NCBI GenBank assembly: GCA_033980235.1
Contig: CM067062.1
Span: forward strand, 10,815,027 to 10,879,026
DNA: 64,000 nt
Direction of reading: 5' to 3'
Source of the DNA: Diadema setosum
Taxonomy: Eukaryota; Echinodermata; Echinoidea; Diadematoida; Diadematidae
The translations under genes and the position numbers were made by a program. Shown piece after piece: positions 1-11,200 of the stretch. Each line of letters opens with the position of its first letter. Within the stretch, counting starts at the first letter, position 1. Under the pieces are notes generated by a model. That model saw only the letters and a program-made list of their open reading frames with translations. It had not been told where the DNA came from and did no database searches.

Positions 1-1867
1 GTGTGTATTATATACAGTATGTGTATACAGTGTATAATATAAATAAAGTGCACCTATGTCTGAGAAATATTACATTAAACTCATTCGTAAAAAAAAAAAG
101 AAAATGCAAAGGGAATATGATTGATCCATATTTATTCAATGTTCTTTATGATGACATTATCTTGTTGTTCTACATCAAATAACACTTCTTCAAGAATCAC
201 ATTTTCAACAAACTTATAAAACATATTTGTTTGCATTTCTTTTACAAAACTGGCAGAATCTGTGGCCGAAGTAAGGAGTAGTTCACATGCTCATTCCTAA
301 TCAATCTCCCATTACAATGCCATGTCAAATTTCGACTACAAATATGTGAAGGTGAGCAACGTTAGAACATCATGTACACTGTACAATATACTGTATTTAA
401 AAAGTAATGATGAACGGCAGAAAAACAAAACAAACCTGAAAACTTATTTCAGGGAACACATACATAAGTGGTAGTGAAATGGAACTTAAATCAAATTGTG
501 GTGAGTATTGTACATGAATTACGGATGTTTCCTCTTGCTTTCTTGGTACAGGTACTTCCAGGTACTAAACTATTTCCTTTTCTACCTGTGATAAAATGCA
601 AACTGTCTTAAAGCACCTAAACTAGGGTGAAAGCGTGAATATGACACCTTCACAAGAAACAGGGTGTGTAATTTTCATACCTGTATATTTTCATCTACAA
701 TACAGTACCACACTCACCCAAACTGACAGATAGGCAAGCATTGCTTTTCTTCAATCTTTATTTTTTGAGGGATCTGAAGGGGTTTCAGTTTGTTAGGTTG
801 TACAAGCTTGCACAAAGCTGTGACATAGCAAACTGCTTACTTCAGTGGGATTAAAGGTAAATTATACTGAAATTTACTAACCCTGTCTGCAAACTGATGC
901 TAAATTCTCTTCTTTGAAAGTCATCTGTTCTCTACAGAGTACACTGGCACAGGATGCTTCTCACTTTACTGCGTATTTGCTTTGTTGCTTTCATTCTTTG
1001 AGTGTGGGTGTCTTTATGTTGATTTTACTGTATACACTGTATATGTACATGTATATTACTGGCAAATCTACCAACATACATAATTGTTCACAGAAGTGGC
1101 AAATTCACTTATGTCACAGATTTTTGTTGTGATTAAGTCTTGGCAGCAGTGGAATGCATTCTTTTTCAGTGGCTCTTTCATGTACATGCATCGAGGATTT
1201 TTTTTTTCACCCTTATCATCACTTCCTGTGATACTTTTTTGTCGAACAGATAGAAAAAAGAAAAAGCTTCATTTCACACAGGGAGTCAGAGAAGCTAACT
1301 TGAGGAACATTCATCCAATGATTTTCAATTGTACATTGGCTCATGGAACAAACACACACACAAATAAGAACAATGTGCTGTCCACTATATATTTTCATAG
1401 CTACAGATCTGGCTGCTCAGAAGTGTGTACACAATTGGCACGAACTAGTAAAGATTCTCTTCAATCAGTTTTCAGAAATTCATTGATTTTAAAGCTCTCT
1501 GAACTCTTCCTAAACACACACACAATAGAAAAATAAGTACAGTTAAATGCACATTTCATACATAAACACACGATGAAAAGTACAATGAACAAATTTGAAC
1601 AGCTATGTACATGTTTTAACGGTTTTTAAATTGAGCGTGGTCCATTTGGCAACTTTAGCTAAATAACTGTTCTAAACAGATGTTCCCTACTCCACAGCAT
1701 GTCCAGGGAATATTCATGCTCAACTTTGAGGACAAAGAGAAAAAAAAAGAGATGTAGAAAAAGAAAAGGATAGTCTGTGTGGACATAATAAAAGTTGGTA
1801 TGATACAATATGCAAGAATACATGTTAACGGCGTACTATCATACATGAAATTGACAACTATGAACTG
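1..1867. other. 3' flank / probable distal 3' UTR of MORC2, no gene seen
   Basis: The stretch is AT-rich with no conserved open frame. The open frames at 914-1536 have no recognisable domains, low-complexity ends and no splice context. Possible minus-strand polyadenylation hexamers occur at 757-762 and 131-136. The first 60 bases are GT/TA-rich simple sequence. Confidence 0.6.
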
Positions 1868-2149
1868 GGCAAACACTGGCCTCCGAATCAAACGATAATT
1901 GCTTGCATACTTCATAGCATCATAGAAAGCACCATCAATATGAGTTCAGATCACTCTTGCTATGCACTGAGCATTCTTGCACAACTTGGAGCTGCGGGTC
2001 GCATGCACGGCAAACACTGGCCTCCGAATCAAACGATAATTGCTTGCATACTTCATAGCATCATAGAAAGCACCATCAATATGAGTTCAGATCACTCTTG
2101 CTATGCACTGAGCATTCTTGCACAACTTGGAGCTGCGGGTCGCATGCAC
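1868..2149. repeat. Perfect 141-bp tandem duplication beside the MORC2 stop
   Basis: Bases 1868-2008 and 2009-2149 are identical, starting GGCAAACACTGGCCTCCG and ending GCATGCAC. The unit is a multiple of three and keeps a plus-strand reading frame open, but that frame resembles no protein and lies in the likely 3' UTR. Zero divergence means either a very recent duplication or an assembly artefact. Confidence 0.95.
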
Positions 2150-2206
2150 TTGATAGCTGAGCTACAGTGTGTAGATATGCAACAAAAAGGTCCATCAAGG
2201 CTGCTT

Positions 2207-2293
2207 TCACTCTTGCGTGTCTTGGTCCTTGAGACATACTGCCAGGAGGTTGTCGATCTCATCTCCCTTCATGCTCTCTATCGAAATGTCATC
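2207..2293 (-). CDS. MORC2: MORC2 exon 26 (residues 1060-1087 and stop)
   Basis: The last exon encodes [18 protein letters not shown] and [10 protein letters not shown] before TGA at 2209-2207. It aligns with the vertebrate EDIDINTDDELDAYIEDL ending, shifted to a slightly longer tail. The acceptor is CGATTGCAG. A candidate AATAAA (minus strand) is at 762-757 and another at 136-131, so the 3' UTR could reach 1.4-2.1 kb and would include the 141-bp duplication. Confidence 0.9.
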   Translation of the reverse strand, partial: DDISIESMKGDEIDNLLAVCLKDQDTQE

Positions 2294-5200
2294 CTGCAAT
2301 CGAAATTCAAAGAGCAAAGTTTCCATGGGTTGTCCTCATGAAATGTCATTTCAGATCAGACAACTTAGCTAACATGAACATAAAAACCCTAAAAGCTTTT
2401 TAGCTAGAAATCTGCAAATATTTGTGAATCGAAGCCTTGCTTCAAACTACAAAGATGAACAATATTTAGAATGCTAGTCATAACATTGTACATTAAAATA
2501 AATACAAAATGTGCCTAAATAAATTTGCAGTTTAGTGAGTTAACATTGTGCATACATTCGTGAACCAAGACAAAAGATGCCCCCCCCCTCCAAGAAAAAA
2601 AAAAAAAGGGCTGAAGATAATTACTAGTAAGTGATTTTAAAAGCTATTGAAAGAAGGCATGTCATTGTTCATTTTTTTCAACCATGGTTAAAATATTAAA
2701 TGCCTTAGCATAGAGTCTCGCATATCTTATGGATCACTCTTTACTTCACAGTCAAAAGTGAGGAACACACTTGCATTGCCGTAAAATGAACTAGACTTTC
2801 TATGATCTACATTGTCTCACCTGAGTATCATGTAATGTAGACAAGAGTTGCGCTACCATCTTTCGGAGATTGTTCAGCTTGCCCTGCGCTACCATGGCCT
2901 CCTTCTCCTTTTCCTCTGCGTTCAACTGATACCGCCCAACCAGCTTGACAATGGCAAAGAAAAGGAGGCATGAGAACACTTGGGGTATACAGGGGCGGAT
3001 CCAGGAATTCCGTAAAGAGGGGGCACGTTTACAAAATTAAAGGGGGGGCACACGCACCCCTCCCCCATTTTTATCTTTTTATTTCTTTTGTTCCAACAAA
3101 AAATAAAGGGGGGGGGGGGTGCGCCGGTTGCGGTCCTCCCTGGATCCAGGTATATACAGGGCAACAATCTTCATGTTTTTTTTTCTCTCTCTCTTTTAAG
3201 TAGATTTCCTCCCATTTAGAGACAGTATATTTACAGTTAAATTACAGGACATCCACAAGATGGACCTCTATTCCCATAACGTTCCTTTCAAAATCAATTC
3301 AGGACAAGGTACACTTTTCACAGTAGCATAAAAACCAACAAATTGATGCAATCAATTACAAACAGTGTACTGCAAGTCTAATTCTAAATCATTCATGTGA
3401 TAGATTCTTGCACATTTTCAACCTTTGACTCACTGACTTAAAGAAATATAAAAATAAACTGTCCTACTCCAACATGTGACATACAGTATTTTACTTAGTA
3501 ATATATGCATAATATCACAACTGATGAAAACTGATCAGACAGTAGTGTCCCGTAGATGAAGGCAAATATGCAAATATCTATTGCTGACAACTTACATCCC
3601 TCAGGCCTTTCTCATAATGGTCAAAGAAACTGTCCAATGGGAACTCTGTGAGTTTACTGGCATCCATTGCATTGATGTCATCTTTGGTCATTGTCCAATC
3701 AGGTGGTAGAAAGTACCTCAGACATGTCCTAAACATTGGATATAATTGATACGGATGGCAGAAATAATGACAGTTGAGCTGGTTTACTGCGGACAGTACT
3801 GCAGTTTTTGACCATATTGCATTTGACAACCTCTCAAACAGAGAAGGAAATAATGAATGTCAAAGTGTGTGGCATGTTGTTATTGGATAAGGTATGTTGA
3901 CAACACACATTACACAGTTTGCGTTTTGTAAGATTGTTTTCATTTCAGCAGATGAGATACAGAAGGAATGCTAATTGCCCTTCAACTTCTCCTAATGAAA
4001 CCATCTTCAAAGTAAACACATACTGTCACACGTACATCAATGTCTTATCGTACAAATGATACACAGGACAGAGTAGATTATTGAGAATTGGATGCATGAG
4101 TTTAACTTTGGAAGTATTTAAAGCCATGAGCCCAATGAGTGGGTTTTAGAATGTTTCCAAAGTTAAACAAGAGCATCCAATTCTCATCAATCCACTAAAT
4201 AGGCTTGTACATCATTTGCTTTATAAAATGGGCCCATAAATTCATGAAATTCAATCTTTGTCCCCATCATGCATCCGGTACACCTGTACAAGGCTTGAAC
4301 CATGCGTTCAGATTTTACCAGATGCATGGCTCAGTGTGGATCAATAAAAATCAATGCAGCCATAACAATAAACCAATCAAACTGCAGAGATTCTAAAGCC
4401 CATTTTATAAATGCATTTGATAGAGGACTCGGGAGAAAATATGTGACCTTATATGGCTGAGCAGCATGCTACTGCCTGAAAATCTTACAGTAGACAGTAC
4501 CTTCTTTGTGCAACAAAATCCATGAACATGCCTTTTTTTTTTAATTTGTGATACAATCTATATGAGAGTCAGACAATACACACTGATGATCATAATGTAT
4601 GTAATGCAAACATATTGAACCATACAAGGAATTGTGCATAATGCAAGGAAGTTTGTAAATAGAATCCTTCTTACAAATGGCAGAATTGAAGGAATAAGGA
4701 GTTTGTTACCTGAATCCTTCAAACAGGGCAGTGTTCATCCTCTTCAATGATGTGACCTCCTCCTGCAGAGGTGCACTTACTCCCGCATCTTCACTCTCAG
4801 TCTTCCTCACAGTCTGCTGCTTGGCATCCTCATCACGTTTATCCTCCTTCTGGCTACTGGTCTCCTCTTGTTTCTTAGCAACCTCTTCCACAGGCTTTAC
4901 TTCCACAGGCTTTAAGTGTTTCTTATCACCTTCCTTCTCCTTCTCCTTGCTCCTGTTTTTCACCTCTTCTTCGGTTTTACTTTCTTTCTTTCCGGCTGTG
5001 GTCCCTTCAGATGCTTCTTTCTCCTTGCTCCTTTCCATTTCCTTCTCCTTGATCACTGGTAACCTCTTATCTTCAACCTCATCCTCGTGCGATGAAACGA
5101 CTTCTTCACTTCCCTGCAAAAGTACTCAAAGAAAAGTCTGACAGTGAACAATCTGCAAAAGCATGAGATAATGTTTATCAAGCCATAGCATGAAGTGATG

Positions 5201-8200
5201 AGTTTGCACAAGACCTCAATACTTAAAATCCAAACTAATGTGCATGCTTAAGCAAAAAAACAACAACAAAAATGTTACCAGCATGAAAATTTGTCTCAAT
5301 TTTTATATGCCAGAGACAGAAAGAATGGGAGGGAAAGAGACATGCACTTCACCAAAAGGAAAGGCTCTTGAAACGCCACACTACGTGTAAACACACCAAT
5401 ATGTGGCACATTTACTTGTAGAGATGAAAATGTCACTTGTTTTATTTTCCTAACTCTTTATGTACCAAGTTCGCATGCCCAACTCATTTAATGGCGTGCC
5501 AACTTCACATATTCTGCTCAAACGCACAAACCCAATGAAACCGATCAATAAATCGCCAAATGCCACAGTACAATGAAAGCGTTTGTCGCTATTTTGTCCC
5601 TGTCATGTATAGCTTGCGTTTTATGTCATGATTGAGCAGCAAGCAGTGTTCCCTACTGGATTTGCAAGTAAATTCTAAGTTTCTGTCACTGTTTTTTTTT
5701 TAATGCAAAAGTCATGCATTTACAGTAATGTAGCAACTGGTCATTTGAAAGAAAAACAATTATAGATTTGTCATACAATTAACGTCAATGCAAGGCTTGG
5801 CATTTTCTCTACAGCTTTGCTCACTACATATCCAGATTATAACACAAATGTATTAAAGTTACATAGATTTGAAAAACAGAATGTTTTCTCAAGCATAACC
5901 GCATTGGTGTCTCTCAATAATGTGGCACACAGGGGGTTTCCAGCATGGCACATGAAATAGAGTACATTAAATAGAGAAATAATCATACCTTTCATTGAAA
6001 TTACAAATACTACCAAATTCTGTGATGGCTTAACAAAAAAATCAAAAATTAATAAAATAAAGAGATCCACATTCTTTAGAGCAGCTCTCACCAGAAACGT
6101 TCACAACATCTAATTAATGAAAGCATGCTCCAACCAGCAGAGAGTACTTTGCAAAATGACAACAAATGAATTCTTCATTCAAAACTTAACAACGCTTTAC
6201 ATAGAAGAAAACTTGTGGAAATATCTAAGAGACTTTCTTATTTGAACATGATATATACTCATAGCAACTGTGGCCATTTTCAATGAATGCCAGTTAAATT
6301 GCTCCTATTCGTATATGCATTAGACATTCAAGAAGATTTATGAGTTCTTGATCATTAAAACTTATTGAATCCTCACCTGTAATCTAAGCTCTGAGCTGTC
6401 TTTGTCATACCTGGAGTACAACAAAACATATATTTTAGTTCATGAATAAAATGGAAGATTTCCATGTGATGATGTAAGAAAAGACGTGCATGTTACAAGA
6501 ATGGCTTTAATCAATAAGTCTTGGATCAAGAGTACAATCCACGCTTTGCAATACTTTGCAGATCTGTTTACACAAGATACAATTTCAAATAATGTTTTTT
6601 TTTTTCTTTTGTAAGTGATGTACCTACGATAAAAGATTTCGTCTATCATTAGACATACACTGTATATGAGAAAGGTATCGTTTACCACTGGGAGCAGTGA
6701 TTTAAAAAATGTTAGAGATATCACATTTGATGCATATGTGTAGGTCTGTTGTATCACAAAACATCCTACCATATAAAAGTTTTGAAATAAAGCCTAAAAT
6801 GTAAGGAGATATCGCTGTTTTTCTCAATAAACCATAACTGTAGATGGTTTATTCTTATAACTATTGTTTATTCAACAATATCTAACATTGATTATACTGA
6901 TTAACAGTTTTACATCGGTTGTTTCTAACCCTAACTCACATTTTATAACTATTTTGATGCACTAAAGCTGGGTTTTTGTTTTTAATATGCAAATACTAAA
7001 TAAATAAAATAGCCTGAGAGGTTGTGCATTATATGAATGCTGCAACCATCTATTGCCAAAATGCAAACATGAAGAATCAGAAGAGATTCAATTAGTTTAT
7101 ATCAGCTGCCTCATGTGGTCTGTACCTCCAATGCTTCCCTAGAGCATCTATTTCCAAATAAAGGAAAAAACAAAAAACATACAAACACAACCAGACATAT
7201 TAATGTTACCATTTGTCAAATTTGTCCTTGGGATGATCATCAAACTTGACCTTCCACTTCTCCACACTGTCGGGCTTCCTGCTGACCTTTACAACTTGAC
7301 CTTTGTGCCATTGACCTTTGATGAGAGTTTCAACCTTGACCCCTACCCCTTCTACATCAGTGTCAGTCTCACTGCTTGCATTCTAAATGGGATAGCAGAA
7401 ACAAAAAGCATGCAAGAAATTTCACACAAACCTTAATGTTCATTATATTTCTTTGTATTTGGAAATTACATTGTATCTCAATAAACTCTCAACAACCAAT
7501 CAATCCTGCAATGCTGAATTTTTGAAATGAAATACAGTCACCCTTGCCAAATTCAAATCTATTTGGATTGACGAAATAGCTTCGACTTAGAGAAAATTCA
7601 ACTTATGAGGGATTAACATCAGTAGAATATACAAAGAAGAGGACTTGAAAAAGACCTTCCACTAGGGTGATTATTCCACTAACGCAAAGTCGACTTTTAG
7701 CAAGGTTTATATTACATTTTGATGAGGCAAAATTTTCTGTTACATCACCAAGAATTTCAGGAGTTATGCAAAAATATGACCATGACTGATTATGACCCCG
7801 TTTACAGTGCGAGGCTCGGCCGCGGCTCGGCCGCGGCCGAGTCCAGCCCCGCTTCAGTGTAAACGCGCAAAAGGCCAAATGCGAGGCCAAAATTGGCCTC
7901 GCATTTGGCCTCGCTCTGGAGGTGGTCTCGGCCGCGGCCGAGCCGCGGCCGAGCCCGGCCTTTTCTTGGTGTAAACGCAAACTGGGCCAAATGCGCGGCC
8001 AATTGCGCGGCCAGTTTCAGTCTGGCTTCCAAACCCTCTGCCTGTATCTTTCGCTGTTCAGGATATTAACCCCCTCAACGTCGAAAACTAGTATAGTTTA
8101 AGGTGGTTTTGTCCTGCAAAGGATTCTTTCCTTCGGCAAAGGCCTTTGCCCGAACGGCGACTTCGTCGCCACGGAATTCATTTGGCAAAGGGTCTGAAAA

Positions 8201-11200
8201 CCAGACAATACCAAATTGCATTTGTTTACAAGCAGAGCGCCACTACGACAAAATATTGAAAGGTTTGAATCAAAAGCGCGGCCGAGCCCAGCAGTGTAAA
8301 CGGACAAAATTGCGAGGCTCGGCCGCGCAATTGAGGCCGGTCTCGGCCACGGCCGAGCCGTGGCCGAGCCCGGCCTCGCACTGTAAACGGGGTCTATGTC
8401 AGTGAAACCCCACAACTCACATTTACTTGGAATTCACTGCTTATGTGTCATCCCCATGATTTTCACTATCTCTTTCCTTCATCATCATCACCACTTGAAG
8501 AACTAGTAGCAGACACAATTTTCATACACATATGAAATTCGAGCAACATCGTAACTACTATACAAAAATAACAAGAGTATGACTGCAAATTTTAAAATCT
8601 GGCCGTATCTTTATTCATGATCATAATCAGGTATTTTCATGAGACAGCATCACAGGAGTTTACACGTGAAACATTAAAAGTCACAACAGCTGACACAACC
8701 CAATCACTGTCTCACACACTCTTTTGGTGTTTCCATTGTGGTAGAACGTTGCATCGTAAGTGGTAGGTGGTTTCACAGTACACAATGCATTCTTTCTTGG
8801 ATGTATGTGTGGTCCTGAAAAGGGCCTACTCAATCAGAACACTGCAGACCTCACCCACATCCAAGAAAGAACACATGGTACACCGTGAAACCCCCGGCCA
8901 TTGATTGCCTCACCTTTTCCACCGTGTCCTCTGACTGTTGGGAGTCCTGGGAGGAAACACTTGTCCTCCTCTTCTTCTGCGGCCCCGGATAGTCATCGAC
9001 ATCAGCCTCTATGTCGCAGGGGATATCATCCATCTCTGCCGACGGCTTGCAGACATTTGGCGCCGCTGCGCAGCTCGGACGCTTGACAGGAGCGGAGGTG
9101 GCTGTTCGCGGAGTGGCGGCCTTTGGACTGGCTGGACGCTGGACAACTGGGGAAGCTTTCCCAATGGGCTTGGTCTTAGTGGCATACTGCTGTGGGATTC
9201 AAAATCAAGGTAGTCCTCTTTGTGTTGGTCATATAATCTATGACATTTTTGACATGCTGGGAAACAGTTGCAAGTGCTAGTCATTTAGTCAGTTTACTCA
9301 TTATTGGGGGGGGGGGGGTCGAGGAGAGAAATTGAGAAAGAGGACGATGACTAAACAGATAAAAATTCTTACCTTTTTCGAGATCTCCACCTGTTTGGGT
9401 TTGGGTACTGGCTTGGGTGGAGGTTTGGGAATCTGTTAAAAAAAATGAAGAAATATATTTCATATTCTAGTACTTGCTATGTCATAATACAAATAAGATA
9501 ATAAGGGAATTAATATTTTCATCAACTGTTCTGCGACCTTTGACCTTGACCCTTCAATCCCTCTTTCATCTTAATTATTGTGCATGAGAAGAAGAGAACT
9601 GAGCCATGTTGCATATAAATATGCAAGCAAATATAAGTCGGGTATCAGCCAATCAGAATTGTGCATTCACAGACTTCCATTTGATTTTTTGACTTATACT
9701 CAACCCAATATCTATGTGACAAAGCCATGGAGATCAATATTTTAGCCAGAGTTTATTGAATTTTGACCTTAATGGAACCAATGTCCTGACTCTAATCAAC
9801 ACACTTGCCTCTTTTGTAGCACACCTGGGCTTCATATAACAACAAAAAAAAAAAATCACCTGAAATTTTTTGTTTTCTACTAATCATAATAAGAACATCT
9901 CAGGCAATGGGACAAAGACAACCCCAAACACAGTAAATGAAACCTCGTGCACCTTTGGAGGCACATGAATCAAAGGAATATGTGACCAAATTTGTATGTT
10001 CCCTACAGCATTACTTCTCTATTGTTTCTCAACTAGTCATGTCAATTTTGAGATCTTCTGGCCAAGTCTCGATATTTAGCTATAATGTAGTTTCTTTTAC
10101 ATCCAACATCCTAATCCATGCAACTGTAAGCCGATACAGTTACAGATGGCTATTCCATTTGAAAGGAGAAGCCAAATTCTTGCTTCAACAACCTACACAT
10201 TCTGTACTGAGTTGAATATTGCCACAAGCTTTCAGTTCTTGTGCCATTTAACAGGCAACTCAAGATAAGAATGACAATTTTCAAATGATTGCTACATCAT
10301 GACCCCTGTGACCCAAGAACTATCTTACTGAAATTACCATTCAAGATATCATGTTATGACATGCAAACCTGTCAACCCTGAAGCTCAGAAACTGGGACAA
10401 ATAAGAGTAAATTTGCTAAAAGTATTACTATTTCTCACTCTCTCATACCGTTGGTCATGAAAATAGAAACATTTCAAAAAGCTTATTTCTTGAAAAAAAA
10501 AAAAAAAAGGAACATTCCTACAAAGCACAACAGTTAGTCAAGTATGTGATTACAAAAGCTGCAGATGGTGCCTTCAAATTATTCCAAGGCACATACAATT
10601 CTTGTAAATGATGTGTGATTGACTCACCGGCTGAGCCTTCCCTCTTGCCACAGGTTTAGGGGTGGGTTTCGGGGTGGGTTTTGGACTGGGTTTTGGGCTG
10701 GGTCTTGGGGTGGGTTTCGGGCTTGGCCTTGCTGCAGGACGGGATACTGACTTGGAGACTTTCCTCGGAGGGGGTGGGGAAGGTGGGGAAGGCGGCGAAG
10801 GAGAACGTGGTCGTTGCCTGGCCAACAGCTTCTTTGTTCTCTGAAGATAATCCATTCAAGTGATACATTATTCATGTAAAGTGCACACACATACAAATTC
10901 ATGTAATTGATGTGTGATTGTGTGACATGGTTCCTTGACTTGAGCAGTGGAAAAGGACACAATGGCAGAGATTTTGAAGAGGAATTATCAGGATAGCCTT
11001 TCCGCTTGTTTTTTTTTTTTTTTTTCTAGGAATAAAGCATAACTTGCTTGCAGACATGTTCCCGAATGCAAATGGTATCAACCAAACTGTGAATATGTGC
11101 TTTCTGAACCCATCTCTATACCACAAGAGGTATCAATCTAACTTGTGTTTAGTTATACTATGCAATTCTAAATTAATAGGAGAGCAATTAGTTTGCAGGT

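Noticed and set aside
1940..2341. Plus-strand open frame of 133 codons containing a 47-residue repeat
   Set aside because: It arises from the 141-bp duplication in the MORC2 3' UTR and overlaps the last exon antisense. No domain or codon bias.
4731..5141. Plus-strand open frame of 136 codons
   Set aside because: It is the antisense of MORC2 exon 23; its Ser/Phe/Leu-rich content is the complement of Lys/Glu codons.
7603..8415. Overlapping Ala/Arg/Pro-rich open frames on both strands (also at 29924-30528)
   Set aside because: They fall inside the two copies of the GC-rich palindromic element and change with each stacked palindrome; no transposase motif.
10662..10863. Plus-strand Gly/Leu/Val-rich open frames
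   Set aside because: They are antisense to the Pro/Lys repeat exon 18.
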